A DNA stretch of 47,889 bases from Pseudoalteromonas sp. SMS1 (GCF_021530565.1 NZ_JAKGBI010000030.1:1-47889), one strand, 5' to 3'; shown: positions 17,921 to 27,722, numbered from the stretch's first letter. Notes: a model not told the origin generated them from the letters alone. Numbers and translations are program-made.

Positions 17921-18022
17921 GGTGTACCCATATTAATTGAATTTTTATTGTTACTGAGTCTAACATAGCACCGCACTAAAAACGATGCCATGCGATAGAC
18001 TCTCCATTGTGACTAACCACAG

Positions 18023-19933
18023 CTAACGCTTGGGTTTGCCGCCAATACTCATATCCAAGATCCCTGCCAACACATTCCCTTCTCGGCCCAACTTAGTGTG
18101 ATAAACCTGACGGTATGCCATGACATTTTTAACATAGTCTCTTGTTTCACGATATGGAATGAGCTCAATCCATAACTCGGCAGGCATTGCCTCGCTCGGT
18201 ACCCAGCGTTTAACGCGATGATAGCCTGCGTTATACGATGCCGTTGCAAGGATCTCATTGCCACGTGTCTTGCGCTTAAGGTATTCCAAGTAATCCGTGC
18301 CTAACCGAATATTGGTAGCTGGTTTCATGAGCTGTTGCTTAGTAACCCGTTTCTTTGCAACATATTTTGCCGTACTTGGCAGCAATTGCATTAAACCATA
18401 CGCATCCGCTGTTGAACGGGCGTCTGGTGCGAAACTACTCTCTCGTCTGGCGACAGCATAACTCCATGCTAAATCCACTCGATTACGCGTACTATAACGT
18501 TCAAATAACTCATCAAATGCCATTGGGAAGCGCAGATCGACATAGTTCCATGCCTTGATCTGTGCCAAGGTATATATAGTGCTATCATACCAATCTAACT
18601 CTGCCGCCAGTAAAGAGGCTGCCAGCTTTTCCTCCGTACTGGAGGTATTTGTTAGGTAATTCCACTCTCTTCTTGCTTGCGTAAACCGTTTCAATTCATA
18701 CAAAGCTTTGGCTCTTTTGAAACCGGGGGCTTGCGACACCACTTGCATTGTTTGCTCTGCCACATTTAACGCTTTGGCATTCATTGCCGGCGGCAAATCC
18801 AAGCGTGCGGCAGCCAAAAAGCCATAGTAGTCTCGTTTTGTCGCCAACGTTTGCCAAAGCGCAGTGGCCTTTACATTGTCACCACGTTTAAAGTAGCTAT
18901 ATCCCAACCAATAAGTTTGCCCATTGCTGAGATTGTGCATCCCCGTAAATAATGCAGCAATGCCGGCCCAATCTTGCTCCTTGAGCATATTACTCATGAG
19001 CCACTGGCGCAGCTTTACATCTTGTTTGTCTACCGGTACTTTGTTCAACCAAAAGCGTGCCTGCTCATGACCTTTTGATGCCAGTGCCAGCGCAAATCGA
19101 TATGCCACACTGTCTTTTTGGGTTTGGCTAAAATCAAACATCCCCTGCAGCTTATCCCATGCACGCAGCGCCAAAGTGGGATCTCGCCAAATTAACCTGC
19201 GTACCCCATAGACGGCAATTTCACTTTCTTTCACACTACGTTGCTTATAACGATATAACCCAGCAGAAGCGCTTGGATCTCTGCGCACAGTCACATATAA
19301 ATCCGCCAAATACGCTTCATTTCTAGGAAGTAACGTTTTGAGGTATTTAACCAGAGATGTTTGCCCTTCTTGTGCTGCTTTGGTAATACGTTGCCAAACC
19401 AACTGTTGGGAACGATATCCTGCCTTTTGCCAAGCTGAGAACAACTTATCACAGGCTTTGGGTTGAGACTTCCCAACCACCCAAAGTGGCGCGACTTGAT
19501 CTAAAATGGCTTTTGGGGGCGCCCCTAAGTCCAATTGAAATTGCAGGTAAGTGCATTTTAGTTCTGCATTATTCGTTTGTTGATAATGCTCTATAAAGAG
19601 TGCTTTCTTACCGCGGCGTTTGAGGTAATTTAACCAGCTTTTTCTCACCGGCCAATCTAACGGGGTATGATCATACACCGATAGAAATTGAGCAATGTCT
19701 TGCTGATACTTTAACTTAGGATGACGTTTATAAAATGTCATTTCCACATAAGGTTTGAGCGGATGATCTAAAGCGACCAGAGACTGTTTGAATCTGGCAT
19801 GGTTACCAGACCAAGCAACACGCTCAGCATCGAGAAAGTCTTGATGTGCCTTTTGCGCATATGAGTGGGCACTCACGATGGAAAAACAGGCGCAAATACT
19901 ACTGACAAGAAGACCAGAGAACCATAATTTCAT
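18023..19933 (-). CDS. slt: Soluble lytic murein transglycosylase
   Basis: A 636-residue periplasmic enzyme that cleaves the MurNAc-GlcNAc bond of peptidoglycan, forming 1,6-anhydroMurNAc. There is a signal peptide (about 1-26, VSAHSYA), a long alpha-superhelical U/L region (about 30-460) and a C-terminal goose-lysozyme-like SLT domain. The catalytic glutamate is Glu498 in ARRESSFAPDA. Downstream motifs AYGLMQLLPSTAKYVA, LGTDYLEYL and ATASYNAGYHRVKRW are as expected. It is divergent from fadB across a 336-bp gap. Confidence 0.96.
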   Translation of the reverse strand: MKLWFSGLLVSSICACFSIVSAHSYAQKAHQDFLDAERVAWSGNHARFKQSLVALDHPLKPYVEMTFYKRHPKLKYQQDIAQFLSVYDHTPLDWPVRKSWLNYLKRRGKKALFIEHYQQTNNAELKCTYLQFQLDLGAPPKAILDQVAPLWVVGKSQPKACDKLFSAWQKAGYRSQQLVWQRITKAAQEGQTSLVKYLKTLLPRNEAYLADLYVTVRRDPSASAGLYRYKQRSVKESEIAVYGVRRLIWRDPTLALRAWDKLQGMFDFSQTQKDSVAYRFALALASKGHEQARFWLNKVPVDKQDVKLRQWLMSNMLKEQDWAGIAALFTGMHNLSNGQTYWLGYSYFKRGDNVKATALWQTLATKRDYYGFLAAARLDLPPAMNAKALNVAEQTMQVVSQAPGFKRAKALYELKRFTQARREWNYLTNTSSTEEKLAASLLAAELDWYDSTIYTLAQIKAWNYVDLRFPMAFDELFERYSTRNRVDLAWSYAVARRESSFAPDARSTADAYGLMQLLPSTAKYVAKKRVTKQQLMKPATNIRLGTDYLEYLKRKTRGNEILATASYNAGYHRVKRWVPSEAMPAELWIELIPYRETRDYVKNVMAYRQVYHTKLGREGNVLAGILDMSIGGKPKR

Positions 19934-20269
19934 AACGACCTATACTTTACATAAATGCGTTGTATATCAATGCACTGAGAGAAAAAATTAATGCAGAAAC
20001 ACTCACTCAGGCACTTTCCTTAACTTTTTTACGCGCAGCGCGCGGAGGGTTAATTACCCACTTACAAAGTTATGCATGATTAAAGGTTTAAATAAACTGA
20101 ATGCGCTAACCTTAAGTCACCTTAGTCCAATCCATGCACTTAGCCACCTTATCATCCCGATTCTTGGTTTTCAGTAAATCTGCGGTAAATTTTTCATTGC
20201 AATTTTCATTTAAAGGCGCCACACTGGATGAAATGACAACTCATCGTACCAGTGTCACGGAGAACCAGT
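19934..20269. promoter_or_regulatory. slt/fadB divergent intergenic region
   Basis: This 336-bp region must hold both promoters, but no unambiguous -35/-10 pair stands out. Two dyads are visible: GTTTA-AA-TAAAC at 20086-20097, and a 7-bp inverted repeat ACACTGG (20221-20227) / CCAGTGT (20249-20255) with 21 bases between the arms, ending a few bases before the fadB ribosome site. FadR-, PsrA- or FabR-type control of fadBA is known in relatives, but neither dyad matches a consensus well enough to name a regulator. I see no gene. Confidence 0.45.
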
Positions 20270-22432
20270 ATGTTAATCAAACGCGAGTCCTTTGTTGTTG
20301 AATTTTGCAAAGGCAATATCGCTGAGTTTAAGTTTTGTACGCCAGGCTCGGTCAACAAGCTCTCTCAGCAAACTCTACAAGACTGCGCTCAAGCACTTGC
20401 CGAATTAAGCGCACGTGATGATGTAAAAGGCCTTATTTTTACCAGCGATAAAGATCACTTTATTGTTGGTGCAGACATATTCGAGTTTTTACCTACTTTC
20501 AATAGGCCAGAACAAGAACTAGTTAGTTGGATCAAAGATGCGACAGACGTCTTTGACGCAATTGAAGACTTACCATTCCCAACGCTATCAGCTATCAATG
20601 GATTAGCCCTTGGTGGTGGATGTGAGTGGGTACTTGCTACCGATTATCGTATTGCGACGCCCAATGCCAAAATTGGTTTACCTGAAGTTAAACTTGGGAT
20701 CATGCCAGGCTTTGGTGGTACGGTGAGATTGCCACGTGTTATTGGTGCTGATAACGCCATGACGTGGATCACCACTGGCAAAGAAAACCGCGCCCCCGAT
20801 GCCTTTAAAGTTGGTGCAGTGGACGCCGTCGTTGACGCAGACATGCTGCGTGATGCCGCCATAAAAACGCTAGAACAAGCTATCGATGGCAAACTAGATT
20901 GGCAAGCAAAAAGACAGATTAAACTTAGCCCTTTAAAAATGAATCGCGTTGAGCAAGGTATGAGCTTTGCGATGGCGGAAGGGATGGTCATGGCCAAAAC
21001 CAAAGGCCATTACCCAGCTCCGGTGATGGCAGTCAAAACCATCAAGGCGGCTGCTAACCACACACGCACAGAAGCAATGGCAATCGAAAATGCCAACTTT
21101 GCTAAACTAGCAAAAACGGCGGAAGCCGCAGCCCAAACCGGTATTTTCCTCGCAGACCAGTACATCAAAGGCGTTGCGAAGAAACAAGCAAAACTCAACC
21201 AAACTGAGATCAAACAAGCAGCTGTGCTCGGTGCTGGTATTATGGGTGGTGGTATTGCCTATCAATCTGCCTATAAAGGTACGCCGATTGTCATGAAAGA
21301 CATCAATCAAGCTGCCCTTGACCTAGGCATGAACGAGGCTGCCACTATTTTAGGTAAAAAAGTTAAGCGTGGGCATATGGCAACCGACAAAATGGTTGCA
21401 ACATTAGGCAAAATTAAACCAACGCTAAATGATCGTGACTTAGAACATTCAGACATCATCGTCGAAGCAGTGGTAGAAAACCCGCAAATAAAAAAATCTG
21501 TGTTGGCCGCATTAGAAGAGCAAATGCCAACGGGAACCGTGTTAACCTCAAACACTTCGACTATTCGAATTGATGAATTGGCATCCGCACTAAGCCACCC
21601 AGAGCACTTCTGTGGCATGCACTTTTTCAATCCAGTACCAAAGATGCCTTTGGTCGAAATTATACGCGGTGAAAAAACCTCGGACGAAACCATTGCAGCT
21701 GTCGTCGACTATGCGCTGAAACTAGGTAAGTCTCCTATCGTTGTAAACGACTGTCCTGGGTTCTTTGTAAATCGAGTTCTGTTCCCCTATTTCGCAGGGT
21801 TTAGCAAGCTGGTAATCGAGGGTGCTGATTTTACGCAAATCGATAAGGTCATGGAAAATGTCTTTGGCTGGCCGATGGGGCCTGCATATCTACTGGATGT
21901 TGTAGGTATCGACACAGCGAACCACTGTACTGGCGTGATGGCCGATGGCTTCCCTACGCGCATGGCTCGCCAAGAAAAAGATCCCGTTGCACTCCTTGCG
22001 AATGCTGAACGCTTTGGCCAGAAGAATCAAAAAGGATTCTACCAATATGCGCCCGATCGCAAAGGACGTTTAAAGAAATCTAAAGACGCAGATTCAGTTG
22101 CATTACTAAGCCAAATCTGTGATGACAATAAGCCATTTGAAAAACAAACGATCATCGAGCGCTGTATGGTACCAATGATCAATGAAGTTTTACTTTGTCT
22201 ACAAGACGGCATCGTCGCGTCCCCACAAGAAGCTGACATGGCACTTATCTACGGTATTGGTTTCCCACCATTTAGGGGAGGTGTATTCCGCTACTTAGAC
22301 CAAATTGGATTAAGTGAATTTGTTGCCATCGCGGACAAATATGCCGACTTAGGTGAAATCTATCAAGTGTCTGAGCAAACCCGTGCATGGGCAGCAGAAG
22401 GTAAAGTGTTCTATCAAGTGGAGGGCCAGTAA
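20270..22432 (+). CDS. fadB: Fatty-acid oxidation complex alpha subunit
   Basis: A multifunctional beta-oxidation protein. The N-terminal enoyl-CoA hydratase/isomerase domain (about 1-190) contains GLALGGGCEWVLATDYRIA and GLPEVKLGIMPGFGGTVRLP with the catalytic glutamates. A 3-hydroxyacyl-CoA dehydrogenase follows, with the NAD motif AAVLGAGIMGGGIAYQSA (about 317-334), STIRIDELA, HFFNPVPKMPLVEII and the signature CPGFFVNRVLFPYFAGF. The ATG at 20270 (720 residues) has GGAG eight bases upstream; a GTG six codons earlier is less likely. It is followed after one base by fadA, and the two form the tetrameric complex. Confidence 0.98.
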   Translation: MLIKRESFVVEFCKGNIAEFKFCTPGSVNKLSQQTLQDCAQALAELSARDDVKGLIFTSDKDHFIVGADIFEFLPTFNRPEQELVSWIKDATDVFDAIEDLPFPTLSAINGLALGGGCEWVLATDYRIATPNAKIGLPEVKLGIMPGFGGTVRLPRVIGADNAMTWITTGKENRAPDAFKVGAVDAVVDADMLRDAAIKTLEQAIDGKLDWQAKRQIKLSPLKMNRVEQGMSFAMAEGMVMAKTKGHYPAPVMAVKTIKAAANHTRTEAMAIENANFAKLAKTAEAAAQTGIFLADQYIKGVAKKQAKLNQTEIKQAAVLGAGIMGGGIAYQSAYKGTPIVMKDINQAALDLGMNEAATILGKKVKRGHMATDKMVATLGKIKPTLNDRDLEHSDIIVEAVVENPQIKKSVLAALEEQMPTGTVLTSNTSTIRIDELASALSHPEHFCGMHFFNPVPKMPLVEIIRGEKTSDETIAAVVDYALKLGKSPIVVNDCPGFFVNRVLFPYFAGFSKLVIEGADFTQIDKVMENVFGWPMGPAYLLDVVGIDTANHCTGVMADGFPTRMARQEKDPVALLANAERFGQKNQKGFYQYAPDRKGRLKKSKDADSVALLSQICDDNKPFEKQTIIERCMVPMINEVLLCLQDGIVASPQEADMALIYGIGFPPFRGGVFRYLDQIGLSEFVAIADKYADLGEIYQVSEQTRAWAAEGKVFYQVEGQ

Positions 22433-22433
22433 C

Positions 22434-23600
22434 ATGGAACAAGCCGTTATTGTAGATTGTATTCGTACTCCGATGGGTCGCTCCAAAGGCGGTGTATTTA
22501 AACATCGTCGTGCAGAAGATTTAAGTGCACACCTAATGAAAGGTATTCTAGAGCGTAACCCCCAAGTAGCGCCAGAGTCGATTGACGATATTTATTGGGG
22601 CTGCGTGCAACAAACTTTAGAACAGGGCTTTAACGTTGCGCGTAATGCGGCGTTGTTGGCCGGTATTCCTCACTCGGTCCCAGCGGTGACAGTTAACCGC
22701 TTATGTGGCTCTTCAATGCAAGCGCTACATGATGCAGCCCGTGCGATCATGACAGGCGCAGGTGATACCTATTTAATTGGTGGTGTGGAACATATGGGCC
22801 ATGTACCAATGACCCATGGTGTGGATTTTCACCCTGGGTTGTCAACATCAGTCGCACAAGCGGCTGGTGTTATGGGTCTCACTGCCGAGTACCTTGCTAG
22901 CTTACATGGTATAGATCGAGCGCAACAAGATGCTTTCGCTGTGCGCTCTCATCAACGTGCGCACGCAGCCAGCATTGAGGGCCGTTTTGCAAAAGAAATA
23001 CTGCCAACTGAAGGCCATGATGAAAATGGTATTCCTGTATTAGTGGAGCAGGATGAAGTCATAAGACCTGAAACAAACCTTGAAGGTTTGAGTCAACTTC
23101 GTCCGGTATTCAATCCTGCGAGTGGCACAGTAACAGCTGGAACATCATCGGCACTGTCGGATGGCGCATCGGCAATGCTAGTGATGAGTGAACGTAAAGC
23201 AAACGCGTTAGGCTTACCTATTCGAGCACGCATTAAGTCAATGGCAGTCGCTGGTTGCGACCCTTCAATTATGGGTTATGGTCCTGTCCCTGCGAGTCAA
23301 AAAGCGCTTAAACAAGCAGGCATCGACGTTGACGATCTTGATGTGGTTGAGCTGAATGAAGCATTCGCAGCTCAGTCATTGCCTGTGATGAAAGATCTCG
23401 GCCTACTTGAAGTCGCTGATGAAAAAGTAAATTTAAATGGTGGTGCCATTGCGCTGGGTCATCCGCTTGGGTGTTCTGGTTCTCGTATTAGTACATCTCT
23501 TATCCATATAATGGAAGAAAAGGATGCAACGTACGGCCTAGCAACTATGTGTATCGGCTTAGGTCAAGGTATTGCCACGGTATTTGAGCGCGTTAAATAA
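22434..23600 (+). CDS. fadA: 3-ketoacyl-CoA thiolase, fatty-acid oxidation complex beta subunit
   Basis: Cleaves 3-ketoacyl-CoA with CoA to acetyl-CoA and a shortened acyl-CoA. The 388-residue reading from the ATG at 22434 (MEQAVIVDCIRTPMGRS) matches FadA length; longer in-frame extensions lie inside fadB. The active-site cysteine is in NRLCGSSMQALH (about residue 91). The C-terminal signatures NGGAIALGHPLGCSGSRI (with catalytic His) and TMCIGLGQGIA (with the second Cys) are present. A terminator follows at 23640-23672. Confidence 0.98.
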   Translation: MEQAVIVDCIRTPMGRSKGGVFKHRRAEDLSAHLMKGILERNPQVAPESIDDIYWGCVQQTLEQGFNVARNAALLAGIPHSVPAVTVNRLCGSSMQALHDAARAIMTGAGDTYLIGGVEHMGHVPMTHGVDFHPGLSTSVAQAAGVMGLTAEYLASLHGIDRAQQDAFAVRSHQRAHAASIEGRFAKEILPTEGHDENGIPVLVEQDEVIRPETNLEGLSQLRPVFNPASGTVTAGTSSALSDGASAMLVMSERKANALGLPIRARIKSMAVAGCDPSIMGYGPVPASQKALKQAGIDVDDLDVVELNEAFAAQSLPVMKDLGLLEVADEKVNLNGGAIALGHPLGCSGSRISTSLIHIMEEKDATYGLATMCIGLGQGIATVFERVK

Positions 23601-23639
23601 CGCCAATTTGTTGTCATAGCCAAATTCAACTTGGTGACC

Positions 23640-23675
23640 AAGGCAAAGTTACTTTTAGTACTTTGCCTTTTTCTT
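23640..23675 (+). terminator. Intrinsic terminator of fadBA
   Basis: AAGGCAAAGT (23640-23649) pairs with ACTTTGCCTT (23660-23669) and runs into a T tract (23668-23672), 40 bp after the fadA stop. Confidence 0.85.
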
Positions 23676-23787
23676 GCGCACTGTTTTTTACTTGCAAGCG
23701 CGCCCTGTCATTTATAACAGACCCTCTTTTAATCGAGAGGCTTAGCGCGTTAGAATAGCATCTTTAAATTTTCTCAAGAGTTGCATT

Positions 23788-24027
23788 ATGAGCTTTGAAA
23801 ACACCGACCACACATTGGATGCAATTGGTTTGCGTTGCCCAGAACCTGTTATGATGATTCGAGGTATGGTTCGAAAGATGAACCATGGAGAGACACTGCT
23901 AATATTAGCAGATGACCCTTCAACCACCCGTGATATCCCCAGCTTTTGTGAGTTTATGGATCACACGCTCATCGCTACGGAAACGGAAAATGTGCCTTAT
24001 CGCTACTTGTTGAAAAAGGGTAAATAA
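23788..24027 (+). CDS. tusA: Sulfurtransferase TusA
   Basis: A 79-residue SirA/TusA family protein that relays persulfide sulfur from IscS towards TusBCD-TusE for 2-thiolation of tRNA wobble uridine. The signature is clear: LDAIGLRCPEPVMMIRG with the persulfide-carrying Cys (about residue 17), then DDPSTTRDIPSFCEFMDH. It appears to be transcribed alone, after the fadBA terminator. Confidence 0.95.
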   Translation: MSFENTDHTLDAIGLRCPEPVMMIRGMVRKMNHGETLLILADDPSTTRDIPSFCEFMDHTLIATETENVPYRYLLKKGK

Positions 24028-24064
24028 GAAGCAGCTTGGTACTGCTCCTTGTTAGCACACACCA

Positions 24065-24514
24065 TTAATCCCGCTGTACTATTAAAGTAGGGTTATTACT
24101 GTCGCTATAATCGAGCGTAATTGAATACCAGCCTTTTTTATCGGGTGCAAAGCTAAAGTAGTTGTACACCGTATTGCAGTCCACAGGAAGTGGTTGACCA
24201 AGTTTAAGCGTACCTTGAAAGCGGTATCCACAATTATATCCTTCACTCCACTTTTCATCCGCAATCTTAAACTCGTACACCTTTCCAGGGCTCATAAACC
24301 GTGCCCGAACAAGATAACGACCCTCACCCTGAGGTAGCAGACGATAAATGTCTTCAGCATCCCATAAGCTGAAATCGCCACGTAAATACATGGCCCTTTC
24401 AATTACTTTCGCATTATGCTGGATAGAAGTTGGTTGGTCAGGTGTGATAGTTGGCGATGCACACCCAGCGATACCAAGTACCAGCAACAATGATATAGCA
24501 GCATTCTTTTGCAT
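24065..24514 (-). CDS. Putative lipoprotein with a glycogen/starch-binding-like fold
   Basis: This 149-residue protein has a lipoprotein signal peptide with lipobox LGIAGC (cleavage before Cys18); Ala-Ser after the Cys suggests outer-membrane sorting. The mature part has the pattern YLRGDFSLWDAEDIYRLLP...YLVRARFMSPGKVYEFKIAD. This resembles the CBM48/pullulanase-associated immunoglobulin-like domain, in which GDFNxW starts the first strands. Only this accessory domain is present, with no catalytic domain. A link to carbohydrate binding is inferred from pattern only. It lies between tusA (convergent) and the glyS terminator. Confidence 0.7.
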   Translation of the reverse strand: MQKNAAISLLLVLGIAGCASPTITPDQPTSIQHNAKVIERAMYLRGDFSLWDAEDIYRLLPQGEGRYLVRARFMSPGKVYEFKIADEKWSEGYNCGYRFQGTLKLGQPLPVDCNTVYNYFSFAPDKKGWYSITLDYSDSNNPTLIVQRD

Positions 24515-24530
24515 TTATCTAACCGATCAT

Positions 24531-24561
24531 AAAATAAAAAAGCCAGCAAACGTTGCTGGCT
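24531..24561 (-). terminator. Intrinsic terminator of glyQS
   Basis: On the minus strand a perfect 9-bp stem (AGCCAGCAA / TTGCTGGCT, 24541-24561) is followed by TTTTTATTTT, 18 bp past the glyS stop. Confidence 0.9.
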
Positions 24562-24578
24562 AGAATTACGTTTTTTGC

Positions 24579-26648
24579 TTAGTTTTGCAAGACAGAGATA
24601 TCTGCCGTATTCAAGAATAAGCGGCTTAACTGACTAAGTAGCGCCAAACGGTTTTGCTTAACCGCTTCGTCATCAGCCATTACCATGACATTATCAAAGA
24701 AGGTATCAACAACTTCACGTAAGCTTGCTAAACGCGTCAATGCCTGCTGATAATCCCCTTGTGCATAGACAGGGGCAAGCTCTTCTGTAAGTGCAGCAAC
24801 CTGTTCCGCTAACTGCTTTTCAGCCGCCTCAAGTAGTAAGTCATCTGATACCGATGCATCACTGGTCACGTTGTTCTTCGCAAGAATATTATTAACACGC
24901 TTGTTGGCAGCTGCCAATGCTTCAGCCTCTTCTAATGTACGGAAGTGGCTTACAGCTTTTACTCGACGGTCGAAATCGACAGGTTGAGTCGGACGACGAG
25001 CAAGCACCGCTTGAATCACATCCACGCTGATCCCTTCATCTTGGTACCAAGCACGGAAACGACCCAACATAAACTCAAACACATCTTGTGCCACGTTTTC
25101 ATTCGTGAGCTTATCACCGAATAACAACTGCGCTTTAGCAACGATATCTAGAATATCCAGTGGTAGTGCTTTTTCTACCATGATGCGTAACGCACCAATT
25201 GCTGCACGACGTAAAGCAAATGGATCTTTGTCACCTTTCGGGATTTGGCCGATGCCAAAAATTCCCACTAACGTGTCGAACTTGTCAGCCAATGCAACAG
25301 CAAAGCTAATCGGGTTAGAGGGTAAGTCATCGCCAGCAAAACGCGGCATGTACTGCTCGTTTTGGGCCAATGCAACTTCTTCAGCTTCACCATCGATGCG
25401 CGCGTAGTGCATCCCCATAACCCCCTGAACATCAGTAAATTCCATGACCATTTCTGTCATCAAGTCCGTTTTACTGAGCAGGCCTGCACGTTCTGCCAAA
25501 TCTTTGTCGGCCCCAAGTTGGTCAGCAATGTAACCCGCTAGTGCAGCAATACGCTCTGACTTATCTTTTAACGTGCCAAGTTGTTTTTGGAATAAAACTG
25601 ACCCCAAAGACTCTAAGCGACTTTCGAGTGTTTTCTTTTTATCGGTTTCGAAAAAGAACTGTGCATCAGCAAGGCGTGGACGAACCACTTTTTCGTTACC
25701 CGAGATAACCACTGAAGGGTCTTTACTTTCAATGTTCGATACAAATAAGAACTTATTGATCAGCTCGCCTTTGTCATTTAATAGCGGAAAGTATTTCTGG
25801 TCATCTTTCATCGTATAGATGAGGGCTTCGTCTGGTACAGATAGAAATGCTTCATCAAATGATGCCGTCAACGTCACTGGCCATTCAACTAACGACGTTA
25901 CTTCTTCAAGTAAGTCTTCATCCATTGCCACAGCAGCACCAAGCTTTGCAGCTTCCGCTTCGATTTGAGCACGGATCTGAGCTTTGCGTGCATCATAATC
26001 AGCAATGACATAGGCTTGTTTTAAGGTATCAAAAATGTCATCAGCATGGGCTAAAGTCGTACGTGCCGGATGATGAAAACGGTGACCTTGAAGTTCATTA
26101 CTGATTTGTTTACCCAGTACTTCACCCTGAATAATTTCACTGCCAAGCAGTGCCGCAACGGTGTGAACTGGACGAATAAACTGAGTCTTGTTCGCGCCCC
26201 AACGCATCGGTTTAGGGATAGGTAACTTCGCTAGTGCCTTAGCAATGACATCTGTAAGTAAGATACTTGCCTGCTGACCTTCAACGGTTGCTTTATGCAG
26301 TAGCCAAGCGCCCTTGTCTGTTTCAAGCTTGTCAGCTTCGCTCACGTCGATACCACAACCACGTGCCCAACCTTGTGCTGCTTTAGTTGGGTTGCCCTCT
26401 GCATCAAAGGCAGCTTTGATTGCAGGCCCGCGCTTTTCGACGACTTTATCTTGTTGTTGCGTTTCAAGTGCCGCAACTTGTACACCTAAACGGCGTGGTG
26501 ACGCATACCATTTGATACCTTGATGACCAAGCGCTAGGCTTTCTAATTCAGCAGCCATATTATCTGCAAAAGCTTGAGCCAGTTTGCGCAAAGCTTTTGG
26601 TGGTAATTCTTCAGTACCAATTTCTACTAATAAATTTTCAGTTGTCAT
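24579..26648 (-). CDS. glyS: Glycyl-tRNA synthetase beta subunit
   Basis: A 689-residue beta subunit of the alpha2beta2 bacterial GlyRS. It begins LLVEIGTEELPPKALRKL, the family's N-terminal signature. The GHQGIKWYASPRRLGV and WPVTLTASFDEAFLSVP blocks, the HD-domain-like central part (FTDVQGVMGMHYARIDGE) and the C-terminal anticodon-binding domain (about 580-689) follow. It starts 2 bp downstream of glyQ, so the two subunits come from one message. Confidence 0.98.
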   Translation of the reverse strand: MTTENLLVEIGTEELPPKALRKLAQAFADNMAAELESLALGHQGIKWYASPRRLGVQVAALETQQQDKVVEKRGPAIKAAFDAEGNPTKAAQGWARGCGIDVSEADKLETDKGAWLLHKATVEGQQASILLTDVIAKALAKLPIPKPMRWGANKTQFIRPVHTVAALLGSEIIQGEVLGKQISNELQGHRFHHPARTTLAHADDIFDTLKQAYVIADYDARKAQIRAQIEAEAAKLGAAVAMDEDLLEEVTSLVEWPVTLTASFDEAFLSVPDEALIYTMKDDQKYFPLLNDKGELINKFLFVSNIESKDPSVVISGNEKVVRPRLADAQFFFETDKKKTLESRLESLGSVLFQKQLGTLKDKSERIAALAGYIADQLGADKDLAERAGLLSKTDLMTEMVMEFTDVQGVMGMHYARIDGEAEEVALAQNEQYMPRFAGDDLPSNPISFAVALADKFDTLVGIFGIGQIPKGDKDPFALRRAAIGALRIMVEKALPLDILDIVAKAQLLFGDKLTNENVAQDVFEFMLGRFRAWYQDEGISVDVIQAVLARRPTQPVDFDRRVKAVSHFRTLEEAEALAAANKRVNNILAKNNVTSDASVSDDLLLEAAEKQLAEQVAALTEELAPVYAQGDYQQALTRLASLREVVDTFFDNVMVMADDEAVKQNRLALLSQLSRLFLNTADISVLQN

Positions 26649-26650
26649 GT

Positions 26651-27550
26651 TCAGTCCTTACAAAGCGGGAAACCAAGTGCTTCACGTGCCTCAAAATAAG
26701 CTTGAGCACATGCTTTAGACAGCGCGCGTACACGAAGTATGTAACGCTGACGCTCTGTAACAGAGATTGCATGACGCGCATCTAATAGATTGAAAGCATG
26801 TGACGCTTTCATCACTTGTTCATAGGCAGGGAGTGGTAAACCTGCTTCGATCAGCTTTTGGCTTTCCTTTTCACATTGGTCGAATTGCGTGAATAACGCA
26901 TCAACATCAGCATGTTCAAAGTTGTATGTAGACTGTTCGATTTCATTTTGCATGAATACGTCACCATAAGTGACACGTCCCATAGGACCATCTGTCCAAA
27001 CAAGATCATAGATACTGTCTACACCTTGTATATACATGGCTAGGCGCTCTAAACCATACGTGATCTCACCGGTAACGGGGGCGCATTCGATACCGCCCAC
27101 TTGTTGGAAGTAAGTAAATTGAGTCACTTCCATACCATTTAGCCAGACTTCCCAACCAAGGCCCCAAGCCCCCAGAGTCGGAGACTCCCAGTTATCCTCT
27201 ACAAAACGTACTTCATGAGTTAATGTATCAATACCTAACGCTTCCAATGAACCTAAATATAACTCTTGGATGTTGTCTGGAGATGGCTTTAACACTACTT
27301 GAAATTGATAGTAGTGCTGCAGTCGATTCGGGTTCTCACCATAGCGACCATCTGTTGGACGACGACAAGGTTGAACATACGCGCTCGACATTGGCTCAGG
27401 GCCAATTGATTTCAAGAAGGTCATCGGGTGGAACGTGCCCGCACCAACTTCCATATCCAGTGGTTGCGCAATTACACAGCCTTGCTGTGCCCAATAGTCC
27501 TGTAAAGCCAGGATCAACCCTTGGAAGGTTTTGATATCATATTTTTGCAT
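26651..27550 (-). CDS. glyQ: Glycyl-tRNA synthetase alpha subunit
   Basis: A 299-residue class II catalytic subunit that activates glycine. Conserved blocks include TFQGLILALQDYWAQQGC, GAGTFHPMTFLKSIGPEPM (about residues 37-55), the PCRRPTDGRYGENPNRLQHYYQ motif 2-like region (about 62-83), and GVDSIYDLVWTDGPMGRVTYGDVF. Length and sequence are typical. It is the first gene of the glyQS operon; the gyrB terminator lies upstream. Confidence 0.98.
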   Translation of the reverse strand: MQKYDIKTFQGLILALQDYWAQQGCVIAQPLDMEVGAGTFHPMTFLKSIGPEPMSSAYVQPCRRPTDGRYGENPNRLQHYYQFQVVLKPSPDNIQELYLGSLEALGIDTLTHEVRFVEDNWESPTLGAWGLGWEVWLNGMEVTQFTYFQQVGGIECAPVTGEITYGLERLAMYIQGVDSIYDLVWTDGPMGRVTYGDVFMQNEIEQSTYNFEHADVDALFTQFDQCEKESQKLIEAGLPLPAYEQVMKASHAFNLLDARHAISVTERQRYILRVRALSKACAQAYFEAREALGFPLCKD

Positions 27551-27671
27551 AGTTGGCTTTTATATTTATTTGGTACATGGGACTCAAGTTAGCTGCACTA
27601 TCTTGAGTTTCAATGATTGAAAATTATGCTCAGTATACCGTGTGCAGTGCACAGAATTAAGCATTTATAAG

Positions 27672-27703
27672 AAAAAAAGGAGGGTTTCCCCTCCTTTTTT
27701 ATG
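27672..27703 (-). terminator. Intrinsic terminator of the dnaA-dnaN-recF-gyrB unit
   Basis: GGAGGG (27679-27684) pairs with CCCTCC (27689-27694), extended by A7 against T6. On the minus strand it ends in a T7 run, 23 bp after the gyrB stop. Confidence 0.88.
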
Positions 27704-27722
27704 CTGTTTCTATTCGCATAGA

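Noticed and set aside
20026..20050. CG-rich palindromic patch in the slt/fadB gap as a terminator
   Set aside because: The inverted bases are too short and interrupted, and no gene ends there.
27223..27534. Plus-strand frame of 103 codons opposite glyQ
   Set aside because: Antisense to a conserved gene with no ribosome site or motif.
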